A stretch of 64,000 nt of DNA from Gossypium raimondii (Eukaryota; Streptophyta; Magnoliopsida; Malvales; Malvaceae): assembly GCF_025698545.1 (NCBI RefSeq), contig NC_068567.1, positions 248,001-312,000 on the forward strand, read 5' to 3'. Positions 50,901 to 62,342 of the stretch are shown one piece after another. Positions within the stretch are counted from its first letter, which is position 1. Each line of letters opens with the position of its first letter. The notes beneath the pieces are model-generated. The model did not search any database, was not told the DNA's origin, and saw only the letters and a list, made by a program, of their open reading frames with translations. The translations under genes were made by a program, and so were the position numbers.

Positions 50901-53898
50901 CTGTTTACTTTACCTAGTCATTTCCAGTGTAATCTCTCTTTCTCTTTCTCATGCACAATAAATAGATGGCACTACTTCTTTTCTTTCCTGATTTCTTTGC
51001 TAATGTTTGCCAATCGATGTTATATTTAGATATGGACTTCAGATCTCTGCTATTCTATCTTTATATATGTTTATATCTATATTTGTATTTACCCATACTA
51101 GGAAAGCTAGCATGCGTTTGGGGGTGGTTAATTGGCTATATAATATTGCAGTAACCAGAAATGCACCTTTATAAAAAGTTTTTACTTTGCTGATAATGTT
51201 ACAGGTTGATCGTCTTATCGGAAAAAATCATCTATTTAAACGCAGTATTTTACTTATCAAGGCTTGGTGCTACTATGAGAGTCGTATTCTCGGGGCTCAT
51301 CATGGCTTGATTTCTACCTATGGTTTGGAGACTTTGGTGCTGTACATTTTCCATCTATTCCATTCATTCCTAGATGGCCCTTTGGCGGTGAGTACTGCAG
51401 GATTTTGGCAGTTTACACTAATTGATTCAATTACTTTAAGTGATTGAATATATTGCAGGTTCTGTATAAGTTTTTGGATTACTTTAGCAAATTTGATTGG
51501 GAAAATTACTGCATCAGTTTAAATGGACCAATCCCTATATCCTCCCTACCAGATATTGTGGGTAAGCAACTAAATTTTTCGTTCATGCCAAATCTAGTTT
51601 GTTCTACTCAACACATGATTAAGATGCTTATTTCATTTATCTTATATTTTGCAGTTGAGACGCCTGAAAACGGTGGGGGAGATTTGCTGCTTAGCAATGA
51701 TTTTCTCAGGGAATGTGTGGAAAAGTTCTCGGTTCCATCAAGGGGATTTGAAGCTAATTCACGCATCTTCCCTCAAAAGCATCTAAATATAGTAGATCCT
51801 CTAAGAGAAAACAATAATCTTGGTCGCAGTGTGAGCAAAGGTATGGTCATTTTGCCATAGGCAAATGCCATTTGTCTTTAGATATTGTGATGGATATTTA
51901 GGCAATCTTGTTTTAGTGGTGTTTAGTGATTCTTGAACCGATTGAGAGGGATAAAAGTTAATCATGATGTACATTTTCCTCTCTAGGGAACTTTTACCGA
52001 ATAAGAAGCGCTTTCACTTACGGGGCTCGGAAGCTAGGGCAGATTCTTTCCCAGTCTGAAGAAACTCTAGGAGATGAACTTCATAAGTTTTTCTCGAACA
52101 CTCTGGATAGGCATGGAAATGGACAGAGGCCTGATGTTCAAGATCCTGCTCCATTGTCTAGATTCAGAGGACTTGGTGCAACACCATCAGTGTCAGGTAC
52201 AGAGTCATGTCAAGAAGATCAAAACTTTTATGAATTAGAATCTTCAAATTCAAGTACTGTGACTGGGAATTATAGATCTTCTGATAATGAGGGATCATTG
52301 TACAAAGTCTATAATGGTAATATGTGTGAGAGGGAAACAGATGTTGGTATAACCTTTAAGGAGCCACAGGGTTCTGCAAATGCATCAAGTATTTCACAAA
52401 TCCGTCTCACAGGGGATGCTAAAGACCTGGCAACCTCCAGAATTCAAGGTCTTGTAATTTCAAATGATGCACATAAATCTTGCCCTCCAAATGCAGCGGA
52501 CGTTTTTCCCTCATCAGGTACTGTAAGGCATGCACCTCATCTCTATTTTTGTAACTCGTCTTTGGATAATGGAGAGATAAGAAATGGAAACGTGGAACGT
52601 AAACAGCCTGAAAACTCTGGTTTGTCTGAAAGGAATGCGACTTCGGGTATTCTTTGTGCAAGCAGTGAGGAGATGGGTGCTAATGAACATGGTGATCAAA
52701 GTGAGAATCAATTGGTTGCTAGTAGAGGGGTTCAGTCCCCTGTTGGACCGAAGAATCATCCATTGATTTCAAATTTTGCTTGGTCATCCGAGGATCTATA
52801 TCCTGGATATTCTAGTAATCCAGCTTCCAGTAGTGCTGCTCCAAGTCAGGAGCTTTTGAGCTCATTGTCTGATCTCTGTGGGGATTACGATGCCAATATA
52901 CACAGCTTGAGTTATGGCCAGTGGTGCTATGACTATGCCTTTAGTGCATCTGTTCCTCCGATTTCTCCACCTTTGGTTTCTCAGTTCCAGAGCAAGAATT
53001 CGTGGGACGCAGTCCACAAGTCAGTGCAGTTCAGGCGAAATACAATTTCCCCAATGAATGCCAACGGTGGTGTCCCTCGACAAGCCTACTATCCTATTAA
53101 CCCACCAGTTCTACATGGTTCTGGCTTCGGAATGGAAGAAATGCCAAAGCCTCGAGGAACAGGGACATACTTCCCCAATCCCAATACGGTATACTGATTC
53201 TATCCTTTGGATTGGGCTTCTAAAACTTAGTCTGCTGTAAACATACAGCATCATAGTGTCATTTTGCTATTGTTGGTTTTACTACTACTGATATTATTAT
53301 TTGTTAAATTTTCTGGTTGGGCCTTGTTGCCGCAATGTGGTTTTATGTCTAAATCTTTTTGCAGAACTATTACAAGGATAGGTCACTGACAGCTAGGGGA
53401 AGGAACCCAGCCTTGGCAAGATCTCCTCGCAACAATGGCCGTGCCATTACATCCCCTGAGCCAAATTCACCAGAGAGAAGCAACCGTGATCTGGCACAAA
53501 TGCAGTCAATAAATCAGGTTGTTGGAAAATCCAGGTCTTCAGAACTCCGTCACTCTGGTTCTGAAAAAGCATTATCCCCTAATGCCAATGGCTCGATGGA
53601 TCAGCCAGACAGGCTTGTAGAATTCGGGTCCTTCGGAAGCCTACCTTTGGCGCCTGCCTGTACAGAAAGTAGCAAGCAGAAAAATCCAGGATCTCCTAAC
53701 ACTCAAAACTCAACCGGAACGGAAAGGCTGAAATCGGCTGCAAGCATTGGTCGAGACAGGTTTGACAATTCATCTTTTCCATCTGAAATATGTAATACTA
53801 TTCTCTGAGCCTTTTTCTTACCGCTCTTAACACGCAGGATATTTGTACAACCGTTCCATTTAAAAAACGAAGATGATTTCCCACCTTTATCCATCTGA
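47984..53898 (+). CDS. Nucleotidyltransferase / PAP-OAS1-like protein, tandem copy B
   Basis: Nine exons: 47984-48223, 49158-49343, 50450-50542, 51205-51387, 51459-51561, 51655-51840, 51987-53188, 53365-53759, 53838-53898. Total is 2649 nt, 882 aa, all phases closing. The catalytic text is unchanged from copy A (GSVPLKTYLPDGDIDLTAF; VVDISF), so both copies should be active if the family is. The tail is FHLKNEDDFPPLSI. In exon 1 four of 80 residues differ from copy A (for example Arg19 to Ser, Ile66 to Thr). In exon 4 QD is replaced by KN. One extra Ser is present in exon 7. Most remaining changes fall in the Ser/Pro-rich C-terminal region. Nothing suggests a pseudogene. It has a different upstream region from copy A. 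Confidence 0.93.
49026..49123. repeat. 49-bp tandem duplication in NTase copy B intron 1
   Basis: Two adjacent units (49026-49074 and 49075-49123), each starting gctgtcttggttttcatagc or a one-base variant and ending with a form of caacctaaga. Copy A lacks it at this position. Confidence 0.85.
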
Positions 53899-54290
53899 AA
53901 AACACCGAAGAATAGAGACAGTAAAAACACTAACAAAGCCAAGCCTGAGCCCTCAGCTTGTGTGAATATTGCTCTTGGAATATAGGCGTATTCAAGAGCT
54001 CGTTTACATGTATGAAGTTTGATTAGTTTTTGTGTGGTTCAAAGGCATATAATGTACATTTCAACTAATTTTATTTTGGTCCCTTTCCTGAATCTGATCA
54101 TAGCTGTACTTTTATAGTGAGTAGTTATATTGATGTATAGGATTGTTGAATTATGCCCCTTTTTTTGATATCTTTGCCACTGGTTTTCTGGCAAAGAAAA
54201 AAAAGTATAGACACAGATATTGTTATTGATGTTTGTTCAAGTTAGACCGCAAAATTGTCTTTTTTTTAGCTTTCTATAATGCCTGTTTTT

Positions 54291-54602
54291 GTTTTTTTGA
54301 TTCATCCGGAATTTGTGTTAGTATTCATACGAGCCGAATAGGTCTATTAACAAGTGAGTTCTTACAAGGCCTTTTTTATAAAAAAAAAATCTCAAAAGCT
54401 GCCTCTTTATTGATGATTAAACAAAGTAGAAAGGACAGTCAAGAAGAAAACACGAAAAGGAAATCCTCAGCCATGAGATTTTCTCCGGCTGCTGCTCAAA
54501 AAAAAAAACATTAACAATACTGAGTAGAGAGCAATCAAAACAAAAAATGGGGCCTTCGAATGGCAAATCCCCACTGTCCTTCAAAGAGAATCAACAACAG
54601 TT
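54291..54602. other. Spacer after NTase unit B
   Basis: No recognised gene. A plus-strand open frame here has poor, lysine-rich composition and no family features. Confidence 0.4.
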
Positions 54603-54746
54603 CTATGGTGGGTCATGAGGGCGACAGTCTTCTACAGCCGCTGCTTCTACCAACGCTGGAGCTTCTTCGATCCAGAAGCCATCCTCATCTTGACTTAAAT
54701 CCTCTTGTGCGATTACATGTGCTGTTTTGTTACCAGATCCACCAAT
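54603..54746 (-). pseudogene. Fragment of an RNase H-like (RVT_3-type) domain
   Basis: Minus strand, about 47 codons ending in a stop. The text GNKTAHVIAQEDLSQDED then FWIEEAPALVEAAAVED then HDPP resembles the end of plant RNase H-like domains found in LINE-derived and related proteins (typical form: N-x-x-AH-x-LA ... W-x-E-x-P). Only this C-terminal end is present; upstream text on the same strand does not continue the domain. Taken as a remnant of a LINE or of a gene derived from one. Confidence 0.55.
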
Positions 54747-55379
54747 GAACATCATAAAAATCAAGTAGATTTGTGTTATAATAAAAAAGAAATTGTGATA
54801 AAGAAATGATCTTATCATGTATCTACTCTTTGTTTTTTAGAAATTATACTGTACAAACCAGAAATAAAATTACAAAACAGAACAGACCCAAAGAAAATAA
54901 AAGAACCGAAAAGATAAATTCCATCATTTCACGCATTTATCGCCCATACCAAGAGATAGCAGTATCCAGAAAAGAAAAAAAAACCAAAAGCCTCTTCTCT
55001 GCTACCCAGAGAGCTCGTCCATACAGCAGATTAGTTGATACATTGTTATACTTTCTACTCTCTTCTCATTGAGTATTGTGTAAATGCCAGGCCTTGGACT
55101 CGTCACTTGAATTTTAGGGGACAAATTAATGTGATTGCACCCTAAGTGGTAAATTGTTTTATTGATATTAGCTGCGGGTAGCGGGAAAAATAGCTCATGC
55201 GAGCCTCACACTAACAGGAATCAAACTAGTCATTCTCTCCTCTCTCTGCAAATGCTGCAATTTGCATTTGCGTCCTTCCATTACTAACAGACCTACCCAC
55301 CGTTTTACAACCCAACCCTATATGTATTCTCTTCTTCTCTTCCTCTTCTTCCTCCTCTTTGTCATTTTCCTCCTTGTCC
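54747..55379. other. Spacer with probable leader of the acidic exon
   Basis: No gene recognised. A pyrimidine-rich stretch (55320-55379) lies just before the ATG of the acidic frame and could be its 5' leader. Confidence 0.4.
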
Positions 55380-55613
55380 ATGGAGGAAGACAATGAAGAA
55401 GATTATAAAGAGGAGGAGGAAGAAGAAGAGACAGCTAGTGATGATGAGATCATGGAACCAAATGGGAAGAGCTGTAAGAGGAAGGTCCACGGAGAAAGCT
55501 TCAAAACCCAGACAGCAAAGAAACCGAAGCAGAAGAATGATAAACAAAATACTCTTTACAAGCCAAGTAAGGGAAAAGAAGTAAAAAACTCCAAATGGTC
55601 TGCTCAGAGGTGA
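55380..55613 (+). CDS. Acidic/basic low-complexity protein, probably a first exon or gene fragment
   Basis: Open frame of 77 codons plus stop. Residues 1-25 are strongly acidic (runs of Glu, Asp); residues 30-70 are Lys-rich with a possible nuclear signal (KKPKQKNDK). The end, KNSKWSAQR, coincides with a good splice donor (cagag followed by gtgagc at 55610), so this may be exon 1 of a longer protein. The ending recalls, faintly, the start of a conserved block in plant DYAD-like nuclear proteins, but I cannot find a following exon before the WNK debris. It may be a real short gene, a truncated gene fragment, or a chance frame. Confidence 0.35.
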   Translation: MEEDNEEDYKEEEEEEETASDDEIMEPNGKSCKRKVHGESFKTQTAKKPKQKNDKQNTLYKPSKGKEVKNSKWSAQR

Positions 55614-55995
55614 GCTATAGTGTTACTGATTTAATGTTGTTTTTAACTTACTAAAACCACACTGACCTCAAACTCAAAGTGTTTAGCAGTTCATTTAATA
55701 CGCAATAAAAAAACATTTTTCATTGTATATTGTGGAAAAAAAAACAACAAACCCGTGTGTAGAGAGGTATTTCTTTAAGAAGTAAAGAAACCAAGGAGTT
55801 GAGATGTATAACAATCAAAATTTTAGACAAAACTGAAGTAATAATGTGTCTGCTACTTCAGCACGTCTCTGGTCTGTTGCTATAGCATGTTTTGGTTTTT
55901 ATTTTTATTTTTAGAGTTTCTTAGTTTGGTTTTCTTGGTTTTGGCGACGACGGTAATTAGTTTTGATACATGCCTATAGAGAATGAATTGGCTGG
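55614..55995. other. Spacer between acidic exon and WNK debris
   Basis: No coding match. If the acidic frame is a first exon, this would be its intron. Confidence 0.4.
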
Positions 55996-57020
55996 CTTAT
56001 CCATAGAAAAACATTCAACTTCGTCAACGAGATGTTCACCTCCAGCACCCTTCGAGAGTAAAACCGCATTTAACTTAACTGTCAATCCAACGAAACCTTA
56101 TTCGTAGTACCATTTTCTAATACGCAATCATACAGGTATCGGCAGCGGCGCCAGCGTGTCGATATACGAGTGATTAAGAACTGGTTTTGCCAAATCCTAC
56201 GCGGTCTAGCTTATCCCCATTGCCATGATCCTCCAGTGATACATAGAGATCTCACATGTGATAACATCTTTGTCCATGGTCACCTCGGACAAGTAAAGAT
56301 AGGTGATCTCGGATTAGCCGCCATCCTTCATGGCTCGAAACATGCTCATTGTGTTATAGGTACGCCGGAAGTTATGGCACTGGAACTATACGAGGAAGAG
56401 TACAATGAGCTTATAGACATATACTCCTTCGGTATGTGTATATTAGAGATGCTCGAATCCAGCTCAAATCTACAAGAAAGAGACTTCGGTGAGTTATTTA
56501 TCGGTTTTGTTAACACGGAATTCAATCTATGACATTTTCTTTTAACTTTGTAAGTCATTCTACAAGGTTCGAGATGATGAAGCTTGGAGATTCGTCGGGA
56601 AGGGAAATGCCTCGACCATGTTTCGAAGAGATTGCATGCTTACGAGCTCTTGCTGAGAATTTGCCGAAGTTTCTGCCATTCCCATGTGTCTTGAGCCAAA
56701 AACAAAATATGTTAATCACTGCCACAATGGACCCTACTGATGATACAATTTTTCTCAAAGTGCAAATTATAGACAATGAAGGTACTATGGTATTAACTTG
56801 TTACTTTGATGTGTTGTTTATAAGACCGATCTAAACCCGGGTTTTGTAGGTCATGCTCGGAACATCTATTTTCCGTTCGATATATAGTGAACGATACTGC
56901 CATCAATATCGCCTCGGAAACGGTGAAAGAAGTGGAGATTAGATCGGGAGCCATTGGAGATTGCTTATATGATTGAAAAGGAGATATCTTCCCTTATCCC
57001 AACTTGGAAAGACCGGGGAT
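55996..57020 (+). pseudogene. Decayed WNK-family protein kinase
   Basis: Pieces of a WNK (With No Lysine) kinase remain in order. 56017-56064 reads FNFVNEMFTSSTLRE. 56136-56480 keeps most of the C-lobe ([58 protein letters not shown]). 56562-56690 has frame-disrupted remains of the C-lobe end. 56705-56781 and 56850-57000 carry the OSR1-C-like domain (MDPTDDTIFLKVQI, then HARNIYFPFDI before a stop). The N-lobe with the glycine loop is missing. HRDLK is HRDLT, GTPEFMAPE is GTPEVMALE, the donor after TLRE reads taaaac, and later parts have stops and frame shifts. An intron is kept (56782-56849), so it arose by DNA duplication, not by retroposition. Confidence 0.85.
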
Positions 57021-57659
57021 CCTATTGAGTTCATCACCATTACAGCTTCGAGTACCATGACGAAGATGATCGTAACGGAATATGCTTTAAGTTCATGCTT
57101 TGGTTTGATTGCAAATTAAGTGTTGAATAGATCTATTTATTTAAAGATCGGGTTAATCGCTCAAGTCTAAAGTCCCGTAAAAATGTAACAGGGTTTAAAT
57201 AAAATAATAAAATCTAAAAAATATTACGCTTTGACAAAAAAAATATAGATTGATTCAAAATATGGGTAAATTTTGATAAAATTAAATGATGAATTTAAAA
57301 AAAATTAAATAATGGCAAAAAAAAAATTGAAGGAAACTTGAAGTTCAATGAAGCTTCACAATAATTAATGATCATGATGTTGTCGGTTTTGACAGTTCAT
57401 ATTTTAGTTAAAATGTCAATGTTTGGAGGCACTGTTTAAATTTAATGATTTAACACATTAAAGATTGCAATCCTTATATGTTTATTATTATTTAAAAGTT
57501 TGAGTACCGAGCTTCAAGTGACGATTCGACGATCGGTATAATGGATCAGTACCCATTGACAAGTAGAACATACCTTAGATTCAAGTCAATCTGATGGTTA
57601 GTGTCGAAAATTGGAGAATAATGTTGTTTGGATTTTTGCTTACATATTCATAACGTTCA
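57021..57659. other. Gene-free AT-rich spacer
   Basis: Nothing recognised. Confidence 0.45.
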
Positions 57660-57890
57660 AAGTTGTTTCATGAAAAAAAAAACTCAATTGTAGGAGAGAA
57701 GGGAAGGAAAGCTTTTTATTGATGCAGACGGTGGGAACAGAGGTGGTCATACAACAACAATTTTAACATCTCAGCAACTTAAATGAAAACTTTAGAATAG
57801 TTCAATGGCTATTTTATAACCTTTTGAAGTTGAGTGACCAAAATGTAACCTTAGTAATAGTTTAATAACCCTGGGTGTAGTTTACCCTTT
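57660..57890. repeat. Fold-back family F2, right half (copy c)
   Basis: Carries gaagttgagtgaccaaaatg, taatagtttaataaccctgg and the central text (gaaagctttttattgatgca, ggtggtcatacaacaacaat) of the element at 29935-30270. The left arm is missing or too diverged to see. Confidence 0.7.
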
Positions 57891-59644
57891 TTTTTGTATT
57901 TTTATATCAAATATGGAAAAATAAACACATAATATGATTTGAGCCTATGAAATTATTATTTTGCCCAAAGCCTAATTTCAATTTTATATTAAATTTTTAT
58001 TAATATATTTGTTACATAACTTTTAACGTAATTATTATTAAAATCTTTGATTGAGTTGATATTATGACTCACGAGTTAACCATACATGAACTCAATTAAA
58101 GATGACCAAAAATGAATTTATATTCAACTTTTACATAAATAAAAATAAAGGGTATAAATAATATTTAACATAATTCAATTTAACATATGAAAAGTGTTAG
58201 AGATTAATTTTTAATTTTTATAAAGTACAGGGATGAAATGCAAAATTATATATATGGAGTAGCTTGTAGAAAAGGGTAAAATTAAAGGAAAAGCCCAACC
58301 AAAATCATGGGTAGAAAGATTTTGGTAGTAACATGGTGATTTATATCAATATCAAAGTGTCACCCATCAATTTATTACTTTGTCAAAGAAGTCCACCTAA
58401 ATTAATTCAATTCACACTTAACAATTTTAATGGCCATGTTGGGGTTCCTAATCCACTTGACCCCCCAATTTGGCTTTTCATAATGCAAAATTTGTTAAGT
58501 TAATCATTTTGATTAAAGAAGATAATAAGGAGTTCGTCTAACTCGGATCTAAGGAGCTACCTTACTCAAAGGGAACGCCTTATACGATATTGGGTGATTG
58601 TCATGATTAGATCATGTCTTACATCAACACTTATTTCTTACATGCTTGTCTCTCGAGAATTGCCAAGTCACGTTAAAATCTATTGGGGGCCATGGGGTCA
58701 AAGCCGGAAAACTTTTCTAGTCAGCCAATTATAAAATTACGAGAGGTTAAAATATGAATTTATCATTGCGTCAGTTTAAAACTTTACAATTTTTGTAAGG
58801 ACTACCAAGTTCTATCATGACTTAACTACTAATTCTTGTTAGTAAGACACAGATCTAAGAAAATCTACATCTAACGCATTGGCTAACGTTACGTACCAAA
58901 ACTACGCCAAAAGTTTCCTAAAACTTCCCATACCTCTCCAAATTGACTACAACAACAAGAGACGAATCCAATGGGGTAAGCAGGCAGGGGTCTTGGCCCC
59001 GAAAAGTGAAAAAATTTCACTTTACCCTCAAAATATAAAATAATACACGATAAACTACATTTAGACGTCTCAAAAGTTTGTAATTCAATTCCCACCCTCA
59101 ATAAATTTTCTAAATTCACTCCTGAAATCACTCGACACCCTCGCGCTTTATCACCAGGTCCTTAACCAAGTGTTGGTATTGTAAGAAAAAAGAGGGTGGA
59201 ATTGGCAATAAAATCCAAAATTTGGTAGTATGTGTGTTGATTAGATGTGTATAGATTCGTCGTTTGTGTTGGAAAGACATGGAGAGAAAGGACATCAACA
59301 TTGCCAAACGTAAATAATAGAGACAAGCTAAAGCTAACTTCTTCAATCTTAGATTCCCCCAAGATTTTTTGTCCCCCACTCGTGCACTTCCATCTTTGTA
59401 ATAAATCCAAGTTTTTATTTTATTTTTATTTTTATTTTTGGACTGATTTACAATATTAAATTCAGTGAAGCAATTAGATTATACAAATTATTACCATTTT
59501 CGTAACACCCAAAATATGGTTGAATTACTTGAATTATTACAACATTGTAATTAATTACAAAACATGACTCCATGTGTATCTCGTATTGTTTTCTGTAACA
59601 CGCGAAACATTTTATTACACTTAAAATTATCCGTAGTCCATTCC
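57891..59644. other. Gene-free spacer
   Basis: No gene found. Parts at 58730-58800 and 58960-59110 resemble the dispersed AT-rich repeat of 6580-6815. Confidence 0.45.
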
Positions 59645-59740
59645 CAACCCTTAAATAAGAAGATACTGCGCTTCAACACACTCGAACTCACATCTTTATG
59701 TATTAGCAACAATGCTAATGCCAATCAAATTAAGACTCAA
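59645..59740 (-). repeat. SINE-like repeat, family S1 (copy 1)
   Basis: Nearly the same text as 60070-60165 (cccttaaataagaagata, actcgaac, aatgctaatgccaatc, ttaagactcaatc). Read on the minus strand it has a box A-like region (gattggcatt) and a box B-like region (gttcgagt), as in tRNA-derived SINEs. Confidence 0.6.
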
Positions 59741-60069
59741 TCAACAGTAAATAATTACACTTGAATCCGATTATTACGTAATTTTTCAGACATCATAAAT
59801 CTCTATTCATATTATTAGGATGTAAATTTATATAATGATTATCATCGGTGGGGAAAGTGATTAAAGTCAACGAATAAAGCAAATTAGCTGAAAAAAAAGG
59901 GTTATGAACCGCAAAATTAGGGATTATGAACAGAAAAAGACCCTATTAATTACCAAAATCTAAATTATTTTATTATACGATTAAAAATAATTTGATTATA
60001 TATATGATATGGTTTAGGTAAAACCAAGCTTCAATCTCTTTCTCCTATTCTATTCTCTCTCTCAACCCT
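59741..60069. other. Spacer between SINE-like copies
   Basis: AT-rich; nothing recognised. Confidence 0.4.
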
Positions 60070-60165
60070 TAAATAAGAAGATAATGTGTTTCAGCGTACT
60101 CGAACCCACGTCCTCCTGTACTGGCAGCAATGCCCATGCCAATCGAGTTAAGACTCAATCGACTC
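60070..60165 (-). repeat. SINE-like repeat, family S1 (copy 2)
   Basis: On the minus strand: taactcgattggcatgggca (box A-like), then about 30 bases later gtgggttcgagtac (box B-like), then a tail gaaacacattatcttctt. This is the best preserved S1 copy here. Confidence 0.65.
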
Positions 60166-60589
60166 ACCTATTGTAATTTTATTTAAATATATTTAACATT
60201 ATTTCCCCCCATGTTTAATAAAAATTAAATGCCTACTCTCTTTTCATAAAGGATAAAAGGGAAAAAGGAAAAGAATGGTAAAAGCTTATGTTACCATGAA
60301 ACAAAAGAAGGATTCAATTGCACAAAGGCATGCAAAGAGTTCTCAAAAGCTTCATTAAAGATATTGAATTATAAATTTGTAGGAGGTTAAATGTAACTTT
60401 ATATTTTGAAGGACTAGATAAAATATTTTCATTGGGTAATTTTACTATATATTAATTTATAATTTCATAATTTATAAAAGGGTTTAAAAGTAATTTTTTT
60501 TTTCAAATTTGAGAGGTTAAAGTCCCGGACGCCTCTTTAGATTTGCCTGAAAAGAGAAGTAAAAATTTGAATTTAAATACAACTTGGAT

Positions 60590-60850
60590 CCAATGTGTAA
60601 TCTGATACAATTATATATATCAAAAACTTGAATTGTGGTTCATATGTATATACGAAACTTCGATGTTGATTCAACCATACACGTTTAAAGAAATAAATAC
60701 ATACATTTATTTTCATATTGGGTTAATATAATTGCTCGTGCGTGCAATATTTCAACGTAAAAATGCTAATTTGATAATATTAATCAAAATTTATATACGA
60801 CATTACACATTTTATTAAAATTCATATATGAACATGAACATATTACATTA
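60590..60850. repeat. AT-rich dispersed repeat, copy 3
   Basis: Shares cttgaattgtggttcatatg, the acgtttaaagaaat block and tacatacatttattttcata with 1-220 in the same order, with scattered differences. Confidence 0.7.
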
Positions 60851-62342
60851 ACATGAACATAGGCCCGGATTTCAAGAAACATGTTGGCTTTTGTAATAAC
60901 CAAAGCAACTTTAACTTTATTTCAAGAGATCAATTTTTCAACTTTAGGTAAAGTTCTATGCCTATATCCTCCAAGTCCAACCAAAATTAAAAATTATATA
61001 TTTTAAAAAAAAAAAGGAAAAAAAAAAGCATTGAGGCTTTAACACAGTGCAGAAATTTGAATTCCACACCACTCAAAATTTACTTCATCTTGAATATTTT
61101 ATAAATGCATGGGTTAATAGATTGTTTCGTACATGAGTTTAGTCTGGATGTTCAATTTGGTACCTAAATCAAACAACATCACGTGGCTGCATGAATATTT
61201 GGAACAAACGTAACTCGAGTATAAAATTGAAAGGGTTCGGGTACCGAATTAGAGAATACCAAATTGAATATTAAGACTAAATCAAGTACCAAATATTATA
61301 TTATGTATAAATTTGAAACGATGTGGGAAAAGAGGACATTTTGGGTGGAGAAAAAAAAGAATAAAGGAACAGAAGCCTTGTGGTTAAAGACTATCTTCTT
61401 TTAGAGCCCAAAACCCTGATGGAAGAAATTGTCAGTAAATTGTCTCATAGGACATTGTTTGAGGGACCCCTTTTACAATTTCAATTTCTATTATTTTTTT
61501 CACCATTTTCCATGTATCTATTCACAGTTTCATCAACAAATTTTTGGGTGTAGCGATAATACATATTAATGTATTTTTAAAGAGAAAATTTGGGTTTAAA
61601 TATTGGAGATGACGGTGTTGGTGTCAATAATCACAAACCCCGAATGAATTAACCATTATGGGCATGCGAATGATAAAAAAAAAATCAAAATTGGGAGAGA
61701 TCGTTGTTTCTAAATTACTTCCGAATTTTAAAAATATCAATATGATATAAACCAAGTCGAAGCGACTTTAAAATGACATTTTGTATATGTGTCACGCTTT
61801 TTACTACTATTTATTACCGTTTGAGTTCTGTTATTAGTTTCTTTACTTTATGAAAGTTGTGAATTTAATTTATACTTTAATTTGGTCCGTTTTAGTCCAT
61901 GTACTTTTCAAATTTTAAAATTTCAGTCCTTACCGAACGATAATTGTGAAATTCATTAAATTTTGTTATTTTCAAAATCTAATACAGCAAAGATATTATT
62001 ATACCATGTCAACTTATTATTTCTACATATTACTCGTGAAAAATTCAGTTGATAGATTAACGACTTTCATTTGCGTCAAAACTAAAATTTCAAATTTTGA
62101 AAAAATCTCGTATATGACTAATAATTGAATTTAACCGAGCAGAGCTAACTACTATTTTTTCGAGTTAGGACTAAACTTTAAAAATTCGAAAAATTAATGG
62201 TATTAAAGTATAAATAGTTTGCAAAAGAAAAGCGATTAAGGGAATTAAATTACAGAGAGTAATTACAGTAAAACATAGGCTAAAATTGGAACCTCATAGA
62301 GAACTGTTGTTAGAATAAACAGTCTTCATCCACCGTTAAACA
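60851..62342. other. Gene-free spacer with a fold-back-like repeat
   Basis: No gene. The segment at about 61790-62240 begins with tagtttctttactttatgaa and ends with weakly mirrored text, so it may be another decayed fold-back element. The last 100 bp contain the OVATE gene 3' UTR. Confidence 0.45.

Larger units (their letters stand above)
46985..54290 (+). repeat. Large tandem duplication, unit B (NTase gene)
   Basis: Counterpart of 36235-45255, offset 9599 bp at the start codons. Exon lengths are identical except exon 7, which is 3 nt longer in B. Introns are readily alignable by eye. Confidence 0.9.

Noticed and set aside
54233-54514. Plus-strand 93-codon frame after NTase copy B
   Set aside because: Composition resembles translated AT-rich spacer; no homology and no matching frame after copy A.
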